The translations under genes were made by a program, and so were the position numbers. Positions 6,057 through 12,771 of a stretch of 23,605 nucleotides of DNA are shown here, in pieces. Within the stretch, counting starts at the first letter, position 1, and the number at the start of each line of letters is the position of its first letter. The notes under the pieces were generated by a model, which had not been told where the DNA came from, ran no database searches, and was given only the letters and a program-made list of their open reading frames with translations. The stretch comes from a virus: positions 1 through 23,605 of IMG/VR virus record IMGVR_UViG_3300050015_000134. One strand, written 5' to 3'.

Positions 6057-6089
6057 AGGGGGGCCACCTCCCCCCAGGGGGGCGGGGGT
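6057..6089. other. G6/C6 palindromic tract, candidate packaging or structural site
   Basis: G6 (6058-6063), a short loop, C6 (6070-6075), A, G6 (6077-6082), C, G5 (6084-6088). The C6 run can pair with either G6 run, and CCCCCCAGGGGGG (6070-6082) is a perfect odd palindrome. Another run of G8 lies at 6013-6020. Such GC-rich symmetric sequence beside a terminase gene is reminiscent of cos/pac regions, but no cut site can be shown. Confidence 0.4.
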
Positions 6090-6091
6090 GC

Positions 6092-6100
6092 TGATATACT
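6092..6100 (+). promoter_or_regulatory. extended -10 promoter for the structured RNA
   Basis: TGATATACT fits the extended -10 consensus TGnTATAMT. No -35 is visible because the G/C tract lies there. The predicted start is near 6107, about 35 bases before the structured RNA. Confidence 0.4.
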
Positions 6101-6140
6101 AGACCTCCTCTCATAAATTTTGCTAATTTACAAAAAGGCG

Positions 6141-6267
6141 ATATATGGTGGCGAAATAGGTAAACGCTGTTATGCCGCAAGGTAGGAGAATCGGGAGTGA
6201 ACCCGTTAAAAACTCATCAGGCAGAAATCTCGGCTGCCATGCAGGGTGCAAATCCCTGCCCATATAT
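6141..6267 (+). ncRNA. tRNA-like structured RNA, class unassigned
   Basis: An 8-bp closing stem joins ATATATGG (6141-6148) to CCATATAT (6260-6267). Directly inside are TG plus a D-arm that reads like a leucine tRNA (GCG, loop AAATAGGTAAA with the GG pair, CGC; 6151-6167) and a T-arm (GCAGGG, loop TGCAAAT, CCCTGC; 6241-6259) stacked on the closing stem. The roughly 73 bases between, where an anticodon arm belongs, instead fold as GAG/CTC (6186-6188 with 6213-6215) enclosing CGGG/CCCG (6192-6195 with 6202-6205), plus a hairpin GGCAG/CTGCC (6220-6238). There is no canonical 7-base anticodon loop, no encoded CCA, and T-loop position 55 is G. It is therefore not an ordinary tRNA. Candidates are a tRNA-mimic such as a bacterial Y RNA, a packaging RNA, or a degenerate tRNA. 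The 75-codon frame crossing it (6172-6399) lacks a ribosome site and is rejected. Confidence 0.45.
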
Positions 6268-6273
6268 CAACTT

Positions 6274-6299
6274 GCAAAACTACAAAAAGGTTTGCTTTT
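6274..6299 (+). terminator. weak hairpin plus T run after the structured RNA
   Basis: GCAAA (6274-6278) can pair with TTTGC (6291-6295), followed by TTTT. The stem is short, so this is at best a weak terminator or a processing hairpin. Confidence 0.25.
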
Positions 6300-6360
6300 G
6301 GTTCCGTTGCCCCTGACCACAAAAACAATACTTAAACGAATTACATGCCAAAAACCTTTC

Positions 6361-6392
6361 AACCCTACTCTCCCACGGGCTGAGGGGTTTTT
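6361..6392 (+). terminator. probable Rho-independent terminator
   Basis: AACCC (6361-6365) pairs with GGGTT (6385-6389), continued by CTC/GAG (6368-6370 with 6382-6384) and CCC/GGG (6372-6374 with 6377-6379), and ends in TTTTT (6388-6392). It closes the gene-less interval before the gene at 6447 and would bound a transcript of roughly 285 bases starting near 6107. Confidence 0.6.
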
Positions 6393-6446
6393 CGCCTAGT
6401 GCACCATATGCACCTTGCTCTTGGTATCCTGGAGGTGGTTTTTATC

Positions 6447-7007
6447 GTGAAAAAAGAGTTGCTTGAATACCTGACTGGCAGGAGAAACGCTGTCAAGGAT
6501 GAGTTTATATTGAGTCGTGAGAAGTCGGGGCAATCAGAGTTATTATATGTATCCCATGCGGAAATGAAAGATCCCCTGTATGCTCTGTGGAGTGGGCCGA
6601 AGTCTAAGAAGAAGCGATACAGGCAAGTAGAGGGCGAACCTCAACCTGATGCCATAATTAAGTATGAGGAAGTCAAGCCAAAGCACACAGGCGGGAAACA
6701 GCCTTATGTAATGCTTATGGAGGGCAAGTCGAAGGACATTAATGATTTGTCTATGGGTGCATCTGGTTTGCTGTTGAAGTTATTTTATGGCGGTCATATT
6801 GAGTGGAACACCGGGAGGATTATTCGCAAGTGTGACAAAAAATCCATGACGCTGCCTATGTTCGTGGAGCAGTTTAACGCCGGGGAAAGAGAAATGAAGC
6901 GGGCAGTGGTGGAGTTGTCAGCAAATGGAGTTATGACATATAACCGAAGCAAGAGATCCTACTTTGTAAGTCGTAACTTAGCCAAGAAGGGAGGGCGGCA
7001 AGAGTGA
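6447..7007 (+). CDS. winged-helix DNA-binding protein
   Basis: 186 residues. The GTG at 6447 follows TGGAGGTGG (6430-6438); the longer frame to 6399 has no ribosome site. The first ~95 residues are charged with a basic patch (GPKSKKKRYRQ). From about residue 105 the pattern is a winged helix: LSMGASGLLLKLF, a strand with NTGRIIRKCDKKSMTLPMF, helices EREMKRAVVELSANGVMTYNR, and a final SKRSYFVSRNLAKKG wing. This resembles replication-initiator or MarR-like winged helices encoded by Firmicutes phages and plasmids. A regulator of late genes or a replication protein are both possible. It is coupled to the next gene by a GTGA overlap. Confidence 0.6.
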   Translation: MKKELLEYLTGRRNAVKDEFILSREKSGQSELLYVSHAEMKDPLYALWSGPKSKKKRYRQVEGEPQPDAIIKYEEVKPKHTGGKQPYVMLMEGKSKDINDLSMGASGLLLKLFYGGHIEWNTGRIIRKCDKKSMTLPMFVEQFNAGEREMKRAVVELSANGVMTYNRSKRSYFVSRNLAKKGGRQE

Positions 7008-7243
7008 GGATTAAATACAAAAAAGGAACATCGCCCGACTTAATAGTTGCCCACTTGAGGCAATATTTTGAGGAAACAATAATAGGTTCCGTCAACGTCT
7101 ATATTCAGGAATATGACGAGAATATGAAGGCTAGAAAAGATGATGCCGAATACCTTGTTTTTGAGCCTGGAGACGTCAGCAAGGAACGGTACGCAGATTA
7201 TGCCGCCGACCAACGGCGTAAGAGGATGAAGGTGGTTGTCTAG
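7004..7243 (+). CDS. hypothetical protein
   Basis: 79 residues. The GTG overlaps the previous stop (GTGA) and GGGAGG lies upstream. It is predicted as alternating strand and helix: MRIKYKKGTSPDLIVAHLRQ, then TIIGSVNVYIQEYDEN, and a charged end DQRRKRMKVVV. No family recognised. Its stop TAG shares a base with the GTG of the next small gene, so three genes here (6447, 7004, 7243) appear co-translated. Confidence 0.65.
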   Translation: MRIKYKKGTSPDLIVAHLRQYFEETIIGSVNVYIQEYDENMKARKDDAEYLVFEPGDVSKERYADYAADQRRKRMKVVV

Positions 7244-7365
7244 TGGAACGATGCCCTGCAACACTTGAGGAGTTTTTGAAGAATAATAGGAATTGTAGGA
7301 AGTGTAGAGGCTGTAGATTTTTGGATATTTGCCGCTATTTAGTTAGCGAGCATGAAGAAGAATAA
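7243..7365 (+). CDS. 40-residue cysteine-rich protein
   Basis: GTG 7243 overlaps the previous TAG by one base, with AAGGTGG (7229-7235) upstream; the stop is TAA 7363-7365. Five cysteines occur as C4, C18-x2-C21-x2-C24 and C30 in a basic setting (NNRNCRKCRGCRFLDICRY), which looks like a tiny zinc-binding knuckle. The coupling and ribosome site support a real gene that standard length cut-offs would drop. Function unknown. Confidence 0.55.
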   Translation: MERCPATLEEFLKNNRNCRKCRGCRFLDICRYLVSEHEEE

Positions 7366-7381
7366 CCCCCTCCGGGGTTAT
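7361..7381. repeat. palindromic repeat copy 1 (hairpin)
   Basis: ATAACCCC (7362-7369) pairs with GGGGTTAT (7374-7381) around CTCC. The 20-base segment 7361-7380 is identical to 7732-7751, and AGATT follows both copies. It overlaps the stop of the Cys-rich gene. The T run is weak on the plus strand. Confidence 0.6.
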
Positions 7382-7458
7382 AGATTTAACTTGACGTAAA
7401 TAAAATAAGCAAAGTTTGGCAAGGGCAGAGCAAAGCAAAGAAAAGGAGAGGTTAAAAA

Positions 7459-7698
7459 ATGAAAGATGTTACCAGAGAAGAAGTAATGGTTATGGCAGGG
7501 AATATTAAGGACACTATCTACAATTACGGCAAAGCAAAGATATCCAACATACTGGAAGCGACAATGGAACCAGGCCCACAGCTTCAGGCATCCAAGAGGT
7601 TAGTTTCGGACCTTTTGAATACATTGGGAGATCAAATTAACACCACAATCCATGATACCCTACTTGATGAAAGTGATTACATTCAGCCAATAAAATAA
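7459..7698 (+). CDS. hypothetical helical protein
   Basis: 79 residues with AAAAGGAGAGG immediately upstream of the ATG at good spacing. The sequence is nearly all helix (REEVMVMAGNIKDTIYNYGK, then ASKRLVSDLLNTLGDQINTT) with no Cys or Trp. No family recognised. It stands alone between the two copies of the palindromic repeat and ends 51 bases before the opposite-strand recombinase gene. Confidence 0.7.
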   Translation: MKDVTREEVMVMAGNIKDTIYNYGKAKISNILEATMEPGPQLQASKRLVSDLLNTLGDQINTTIHDTLLDESDYIQPIK

Positions 7699-7723
7699 AT
7701 CGGCATGCCCTTGCCGTAAATTT

Positions 7724-7751
7724 ACAAACAAAATAACCCCCTCCGGGGTTA
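7724..7751 (-). terminator. terminator of the recombinase gene; palindromic repeat copy 2
   Basis: TAACCCC (7734-7740) pairs with GGGGTTA (7745-7751) around CTCC. Read on the minus strand, the stem is followed by TTTTGTTTGT. It abuts the recombinase stop codon. Positions 7732-7751 repeat 7361-7380 exactly. Confidence 0.7.
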
Positions 7752-8330
7752 CAGATTAATCATATTATACACGTCGGCAATATCATCCTGGGTAATGCCA
7801 ATGTAACACAGCGTTTCCCGTTGTGATGCATGGTTAAATATTATCTGTATGCGTTCTAGTGGCACACCGCCTTGGTAGGCGTGGTATCCCCACGTCTTAC
7901 GCATACTGTGAGTCCCTATCTGTTCCTTAATGCCGACCCACTCAGCGGCCTCGTTAAGTATTGACCATGCTTGTTGTCTGGTTATGGGTTGTTCAGCATT
8001 CTTCTTGGAAGCGAACAGTGGCTTATCTAAATCAATACATTTAAGCGTGGCTGCATATTCTTGTATTGCCTTCGCTGCACTTTTGTTAATGTTAAAATGC
8101 TTGCGCTTTTTGGTTTTTTTCTCGTGAAGAATAATGCTATCCTGCGCCTTACCGTTGGTGGTCATAGCGTCACCAACTGTAAGCTTTAGTATGTCGGATA
8201 TGCGTAGTCCTGAGTTTATGCCAATAACAAACAACAGATGATTTCTCATGCCAAAACACCTATTTGCCAATAGGTGTTTTTTTATGGCCTCGATCTTCTG
8301 TATGTCGCGGATAGGTTGAACTAGTTCCAT
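7749..8330 (-). CDS. minimal tyrosine recombinase
   Basis: 193 residues from ATG 8330, which has GGGGTGAT just upstream; the frame is open to 8375 but without a ribosome site. All catalytic residues of the phage-integrase/Xer family are visible: R43 in SGLRISDILKL, a basic turn K71-K77 holding the lysine, H141-x-x-R144 in THSMRKTWGYHAY, H167 in FNHASQRET and the nucleophile Y176 in LCYIGIT. The N-terminal DNA-binding part is only about 25 residues, so there is no full core-binding or arm-binding domain. The length resembles FimB/FimE-type invertases and small phage Xer-like proteins. It may resolve dimers, invert a switch or act in regulation; integration without the usual domain is less likely. 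It is transcribed against the flanking late genes. Confidence 0.9.
   Translation of the reverse strand: MELVQPIRDIQKIEAIKKHLLANRCFGMRNHLLFVIGINSGLRISDILKLTVGDAMTTNGKAQDSIILHEKKTKKRKHFNINKSAAKAIQEYAATLKCIDLDKPLFASKKNAEQPITRQQAWSILNEAAEWVGIKEQIGTHSMRKTWGYHAYQGGVPLERIQIIFNHASQRETLCYIGITQDDIADVYNMINL
8253..8283 (+). terminator. 28-bp perfect palindrome inside the recombinase gene; antisense terminator or dif-like site
   Basis: AAAACACCTATT (8253-8264) pairs with AATAGGTGTTTT (8269-8280) across TGCC, and TTT follows on the plus strand. It can act as an intragenic terminator for plus-strand readthrough. It can also be read as two 11-bp arms around a 6-bp centre (TTGCCA), the layout of Xer/dif core sites. 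It covers codons near residues 17-26 of the recombinase. Confidence 0.65.
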
Positions 8331-8360
8331 GTGTATCACCCCTTTAACTTTACTTAATCC

Positions 8361-8389
8361 ATTATATCGCAACAATTGTAAGATTGCAA
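8361..8389 (-). promoter_or_regulatory. promoter of the recombinase gene
   Basis: On the minus strand TTGCAA (8389-8384), 17 bases, TATAAT (8366-8361), with predicted start near 8354, 24 bases ahead of the start codon. The -10 is a perfect consensus. Confidence 0.7.
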
Positions 8390-8400
8390 TAGCTTATTCC

Positions 8401-8431
8401 CCAGTTATTCTGGTAGTTATGCCAGTATAAA
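8401..8431 (+). promoter_or_regulatory. possible activated late promoter before terL
   Basis: TATAAA (8426-8431) has no good -35, but CCAG (8401), CTGG (8410) and CCAG (8422) form overlapping inverted and direct repeats (CCAGT at 8401 and 8422, 21 bases apart). This would suit an activator-dependent promoter for the head genes. No protein partner can be named. Confidence 0.3.
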
Positions 8432-8467
8432 ACACAGTCTAATGAGTAAGATTAAGAAGGTTAATTT

Positions 8468-10150
8468 ATGCCGCCAAAAAAACAGCAGCCAATGACCGAT
8501 AAACAGGCAGACAACCTCCGCAAACTGCGCGATGATTTTACCTTTTATGCGCCTACAATGTTGCAGATACGGACAAAGGTAGGGGAATTAGTCCCCTTTG
8601 AACTTAACTATATGCAACAACGGATAAATGCTGAAATTGAGCGACAAAGGGCATTAAATAAGCCCGTGCGAATCATTGTCCTCAAGGCAAGGCAAATGGG
8701 TTGTTCCACGTTAACCGAAGGACGGTTATTCCACCAAACCACCATGCACAAACTGACTACTTCAATGATTGTAGCGCATAAAGATGACGCATCAACCAAC
8801 CTGTTTAATATGAGCAAATTGTTTTACGAGTGTATGCCGGAGGAGTTGCGGCCAATGCGCAAGGCTTCTAACGCTAAGGAGCTTGTATTTGAAAACCCGA
8901 CTACCAACGCCAAGGAAAAGGCGGCCAACCCAGGGTTGAGAAGTAAGATTAAGATTGAAACCGCGGGGGCAGAGGGTGTTGGTCGTTCAGATACCCTACA
9001 CAATGTTCATATTTCAGAGTTGGCGCACTGGAAGCCAAAGGAGAAGGTAAAAGAAATCATGGCAGGTCTACTCCAGGCTGTGCCTAACACCCCAAACAGC
9101 ATGATTATTGTAGAATCAACCGCCAACGGTGTAGGCGGTTATTTTTATGATATGTGGCAGTTGTCCAAGGAAGGTAAAAACGACTTTGTGCCTCTGTTCT
9201 TTGCCTGGTTTGAACACCCCGAGTATCGGATGCCTGTGCTTGACGGCTTCATGTTAGACCCAGAAGAACGGGAACTGAGGGATCTCTACCATCTCGACGA
9301 TGAGCAGTTAGTGTGGCGACGTTGGTGTATAGCAAACGACTGTAACGGTGACAAGGAGATATTTAAACAGGAATACCCTTCAAATGACATAGAGGCGTTC
9401 CTTTCTTCTGGGCGACCCGTTTTTAATACAGCGATACTTAATGCTATGCTCCAAGAGACAAAGGCCACCCCCCCCAACTGGGTAGGCAATATGACCGAGG
9501 AAAACGGGCGTGTGAAATTCGCCCCGCAGCAAAAAGGATTCCTATCTATTTGGAAGAAGCCGAAAGAAGGCCACGAGTATGTTATCTCTGCCGACGTCGC
9601 CGAAGGGCTGGCGCACGGTGACTACTCCTCTGCCGACGTGATTGACCGCAAGACATTGGAGCAGGTGGCACAATGGCATGGTCACATAGACCCTGACATG
9701 TTCGGGGAGTTTGAGTTGTATCGGCTGGCGAAGTTCTACAATCTGGCCTTTATCGTTCCGGAGGTAAACAACCACGGGCTTACTACCGTAACGTCGCTAA
9801 AGAAGAAATACAGGCGCATCTACCGCAGACGCACGGTGGACAAGATCAGCAACAAGGCACGGCAGGAGTACGGTTTTCAGACTACAACTAAGACCAAGCC
9901 CCTAGCCATAGACAAGGCTGCTGAGTGCATCCGCGAGCGGTACGTTAAGATAAACTGCAAGGAAACGGTAGAGGAGTGTCTTACCTATGTGCGAGACGAT
10001 AGAGGGGCCACCAACGCCCAGCAGGGCCGTTATGATGACCGCGTGATGTCGCTGGCCATTGGCCTGTATGCAAACTACGAGGTGCCGTTTACAGAGGTTG
10101 ACGACGAAGATGTGGAATACGAAATCGCATTCGGACGAACTGGGTACTAA
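8468..10150 (+). CDS. terL: terminase large subunit
   Basis: 560 residues, the usual length. The ATPase half has a Walker A variant KARQMGCST (residues 73-81), Walker B with catalytic glutamate VHISE (180-184), and the coupling motif VESTANG (215-221). The nuclease half has the RNase H-like acidic residues D376 (ISADVAEG), E432 (VPEVNNHG) and D523/D524 (RYDDRVMS). The protein packages DNA through the portal and cuts the concatemer. AAGAAGG precedes the ATG. It is first in the uninterrupted head-gene series. The small subunit lies far upstream, which is unusual. Confidence 0.97.
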   Translation: MPPKKQQPMTDKQADNLRKLRDDFTFYAPTMLQIRTKVGELVPFELNYMQQRINAEIERQRALNKPVRIIVLKARQMGCSTLTEGRLFHQTTMHKLTTSMIVAHKDDASTNLFNMSKLFYECMPEELRPMRKASNAKELVFENPTTNAKEKAANPGLRSKIKIETAGAEGVGRSDTLHNVHISELAHWKPKEKVKEIMAGLLQAVPNTPNSMIIVESTANGVGGYFYDMWQLSKEGKNDFVPLFFAWFEHPEYRMPVLDGFMLDPEERELRDLYHLDDEQLVWRRWCIANDCNGDKEIFKQEYPSNDIEAFLSSGRPVFNTAILNAMLQETKATPPNWVGNMTEENGRVKFAPQQKGFLSIWKKPKEGHEYVISADVAEGLAHGDYSSADVIDRKTLEQVAQWHGHIDPDMFGEFELYRLAKFYNLAFIVPEVNNHGLTTVTSLKKKYRRIYRRRTVDKISNKARQEYGFQTTTKTKPLAIDKAAECIRERYVKINCKETVEECLTYVRDDRGATNAQQGRYDDRVMSLAIGLYANYEVPFTEVDDEDVEYEIAFGRTGY

Positions 10151-10166
10151 TAAGGCGGTGAACTAA

Positions 10167-12053
10167 TTGGCCAAGAAAGACCAGCAAAAGAATCTAAACA
10201 AATACATGACCCGCATTGAAGCGGCAGAACAGTACCGGGACAATAGCTACAAGGAACTATGGGCAAGGTGCTATAAGCGTTACCGCAACCACGTTGATGA
10301 ATTGGTTGATCCCAAGACCAAAAAGATTGTCACGGATCGGTCTAATATATCAATCCCTTACTGCTTCCTCCAGGTTGAGACCATCCTTCCCAGGATCATT
10401 GAGGTTCTATTCGCTAACCGGCCATACATAACGGTGATGGACAGGGAGCCCAGCGACCTACCGGGGGCGAAGAGGATGGAAACGCTTCTTGACTGGCAGA
10501 TGAATGAGCGATTCGACATCCAAGACTTATTCCACCATGGCATAAAGGAGTGCTGCATCTACGGCACGGCGATAGGTTATACAGGGTGGAAGTGGGAGCA
10601 ACGGGAAGTTATCAAGAAGCAGCAGGTCCCCGTGACGGAGCCCGACCCCTTAACCGGTGCTGAAATGCCGATGCTTGACGACATGGAACAGCCAATAACC
10701 GAGTGGCAACCAGTAAAGACCAACGAAATAGACTACGACGACCCAGAGGCGAAATTCATCGACCTGGGCCTTTTTTATGCGGACCCTTCTGCCGAGGACA
10801 TCGACGATGCCAGGTACTGTGGGCACGACGAGTTTAAGACCAAGGACGAATTACAACAAATGGTTGACCTGGGGCTATATAAGATTGATTGGAAGAAGGT
10901 ACCCAAGGATCGCCCACGCAACGAGGCCAAGGATTACCGTATGTCAAGCGTGGGGCTACCCACGAACAATGATCAGGTGGAGGACAATGACGACGACGCT
11001 CTGTATCGCGTAACCCATTACTGGGAGGACAACAAGCACGTTGTCATTCTCAACCGGGCCTATATTGCAGCAGACGGGGAGAACCCCTTCTGGCATAGGC
11101 GCAAGCCTTACCGCAAGGGTGTCTATACCTTAGTGCCGCATGAGTTCTACGGCATGGGCATCATCGAAATGATGGAGGATTTACAGGACGAGTTAAACAC
11201 CGAGCGCAATATGCGTATTGACTTTAGGGCATTTCTCCTACGTCGCATGTTTAAGATTCGCCGCGGCGCCAATATCAAAAAGGAACAACTCAAGTGGCGG
11301 CAAGGTGGATATATCGAAGTTGACGACATGGATGATGTGATGGAGTTTGGCGTTTCCGATGTGGCCGGCTCGTCCTTCGCGCAGGAGTCAACCATCAAAC
11401 AGGACATGCAGGACTGTTCCGGGGCGCAGGACGTTGTGATGGGCACAGCAGGCAACCGTGAGACTGCAACCACCACCATGACCAAGGATGCTAATGCCTC
11501 GATGCGCTTTAAGCTCCTTATCTCAAGCCTAGAGAAGAAACTCCTCGTTGGTTTGACACGGCTTATCATGCAGAATAACCAACAGTTTATTGATGCTCCA
11601 AAGTGGATTCGAGTTACCGGAGAAGACGGAGGAAATCAACCCACGCAGATAGCACCGGAGGAAATACAGGGAGAGTTTGACCTGTTCCCGGCAGGCTCCA
11701 GCGTCGAACCGTTGGCCAACAAGGAAGCCGCCAAACAGCGCATGACCGAGCTTTACAACGTAGCCGGCAAAGATCCGATTTATGAAATGTTCCCCGAAAA
11801 ACGACTACGCTTCTTGAAGAAGCTGTATGAGGCGCATGGCATGAAAGATTCTGAGCAACTCCTTCCCACGGATGAAGAGTTCACTCAGATGCAACAGAGA
11901 ATGGCTCAACTTTCGGCAGCACCCCCAGCGCCGCCGGGGGGAGATAGTGGCCCGATAACTTCGCAGGGTGGCCAAGCCAATACTGCGTTGATGCAGGAGG
12001 CCGGACTCCACGCACCCACCCCGACCATCTCCGGAGGGGGCGGGTATATATAG
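10167..12053 (+). CDS. portal protein
   Basis: 628 residues, in the range of the large portals of short-tailed phages. The TTG start follows AAGGCGGTGA. Typical portal features are an N-terminal helical stretch with a conserved ISIPYCFLQVETILPRIIEV (residues ~60-80), an acidic loop region with DPSAEDIDDARYCGHDE, the FYGMGIIEMMEDLQDELN segment before the stem and clip, and a C-terminal crown-like Gln/Ala/Pro-rich tail (FTQMQQRMAQLSAAPPAPPG). It forms the dodecameric ring through which DNA moves and to which the adaptor binds. Position directly after terL supports the call. It lies outside the HK97/SPP1 short-portal size class. Confidence 0.9.
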   Translation: MAKKDQQKNLNKYMTRIEAAEQYRDNSYKELWARCYKRYRNHVDELVDPKTKKIVTDRSNISIPYCFLQVETILPRIIEVLFANRPYITVMDREPSDLPGAKRMETLLDWQMNERFDIQDLFHHGIKECCIYGTAIGYTGWKWEQREVIKKQQVPVTEPDPLTGAEMPMLDDMEQPITEWQPVKTNEIDYDDPEAKFIDLGLFYADPSAEDIDDARYCGHDEFKTKDELQQMVDLGLYKIDWKKVPKDRPRNEAKDYRMSSVGLPTNNDQVEDNDDDALYRVTHYWEDNKHVVILNRAYIAADGENPFWHRRKPYRKGVYTLVPHEFYGMGIIEMMEDLQDELNTERNMRIDFRAFLLRRMFKIRRGANIKKEQLKWRQGGYIEVDDMDDVMEFGVSDVAGSSFAQESTIKQDMQDCSGAQDVVMGTAGNRETATTTMTKDANASMRFKLLISSLEKKLLVGLTRLIMQNNQQFIDAPKWIRVTGEDGGNQPTQIAPEEIQGEFDLFPAGSSVEPLANKEAAKQRMTELYNVAGKDPIYEMFPEKRLRFLKKLYEAHGMKDSEQLLPTDEEFTQMQQRMAQLSAAPPAPPGGDSGPITSQGGQANTALMQEAGLHAPTPTISGGGGYI

Positions 12054-12085
12054 ATGCCAGGAATAAATAACAGGAGGTAATGAAA

Positions 12086-12535
12086 ATGGCAACTGATCCT
12101 AAACCCGTAGCAATCCAAGCTACCGCAACCCAGTACGAATTACTCATTGGTTCAAACGGTTCCATCGACGTAAACCAGATCGGACAATTCCCCAAAGGGG
12201 CGACCCCGTGGAGCGCAACAGCTACCAGTGCAACAAATGCGGTAGCGGTCGCCACCGTCGCCGCAGTCGCCCTCAAGAAGCATTATCTGTTAGGTTACGC
12301 CGTGGCACTGAGAGCCGCCGTCACCGCCGCAGATACGCTGGTCACAGTCAAGGACGATGTTACGGTTAAATTAACCGACGTTTTCGGGGCTGCTGCACCC
12401 ATCGGAACAAGGTTGACTCTATCCTGCGCTATGCCGATTGTCGTAGGCACGATCAACAAGGCATTAACCCTTAATGCCGCCGCAGGCGGAGCTGGCGCAA
12501 TCACTGAGTTGGTCATGTGGGGGTATACCCTGTAA
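12086..12535 (+). CDS. small Ala/Val/Thr-rich structural protein
   Basis: 149 residues. ATG 12086 has AGGAGG (12072-12077) 8 bases away; the ATG at 12080 is too close to it. The sequence is extraordinarily rich in Ala, Thr and Val (TATSATNAVAVATVAAVAL) and alternates as beta strands (ADTLVTVKDDVTVKLTDVFG, then GTINKALTLNAAAGG), as in phage decoration or spike-like beta domains. It lies between portal and scaffold. A virion surface role is plausible; the family is not known. It is coupled to the next gene by TAATG. Confidence 0.65.
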   Translation: MATDPKPVAIQATATQYELLIGSNGSIDVNQIGQFPKGATPWSATATSATNAVAVATVAAVALKKHYLLGYAVALRAAVTAADTLVTVKDDVTVKLTDVFGAAAPIGTRLTLSCAMPIVVGTINKALTLNAAAGGAGAITELVMWGYTL

Positions 12536-12759
12536 TGGATGCCGAAGAAAGGGCACGATCGTTACAGGAGTTGATCGAAACGGACGGCTGGCCAATCGTT
12601 GACCAGTTTATCAACGAACGAATCGCAGACAACACGAACCAACTATTGACATGCCCAGCAGAAAAGATAACGGAGCATCGAGCGATGGTGAAAGCCTTCA
12701 ACTCGGTGTTTCTTTTTATCCAGGGCGTTATTGATGATGCCCAAGAAGACGAAAGGTAG
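12535..12759 (+). CDS. small helical protein of the head module
   Basis: 74 residues starting MDAEERARSLQELIE. The ATG overlaps the preceding stop as TAATG. The protein is acidic and helical (EHRAMVKAFNSVFLFIQGVIDDAQ). Small genes of this kind often sit between portal and scaffold in podovirus-like genomes and have no assigned function. Confidence 0.7.
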   Translation: MDAEERARSLQELIETDGWPIVDQFINERIADNTNQLLTCPAEKITEHRAMVKAFNSVFLFIQGVIDDAQEDER

Positions 12760-12771
12760 GTATTATCCCAT

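Noticed and set aside
6141-6267. Calling the structured RNA a normal tRNA or a cobalamin riboswitch
   Set aside because: No canonical anticodon arm and no CCA for a tRNA. The GGTGCAAATCC resemblance to a cobalamin riboswitch stem lacks the B12 box and the rest of the core.
6172-6399. 75-codon plus-strand frame across the structured RNA
   Set aside because: No ribosome site before its ATG, low-complexity unlikely protein, and it runs through the T-arm and the terminator hairpin.
7930-8127. 65-codon frame opposite the recombinase
   Set aside because: Mirror of a clear conserved gene; no ribosome site.
11881-12276. 131-codon minus-strand frame across the portal end and next gene
   Set aside because: Shadow of two plus-strand genes with good ribosome sites; composition is that of reversed Ala/Val codons.
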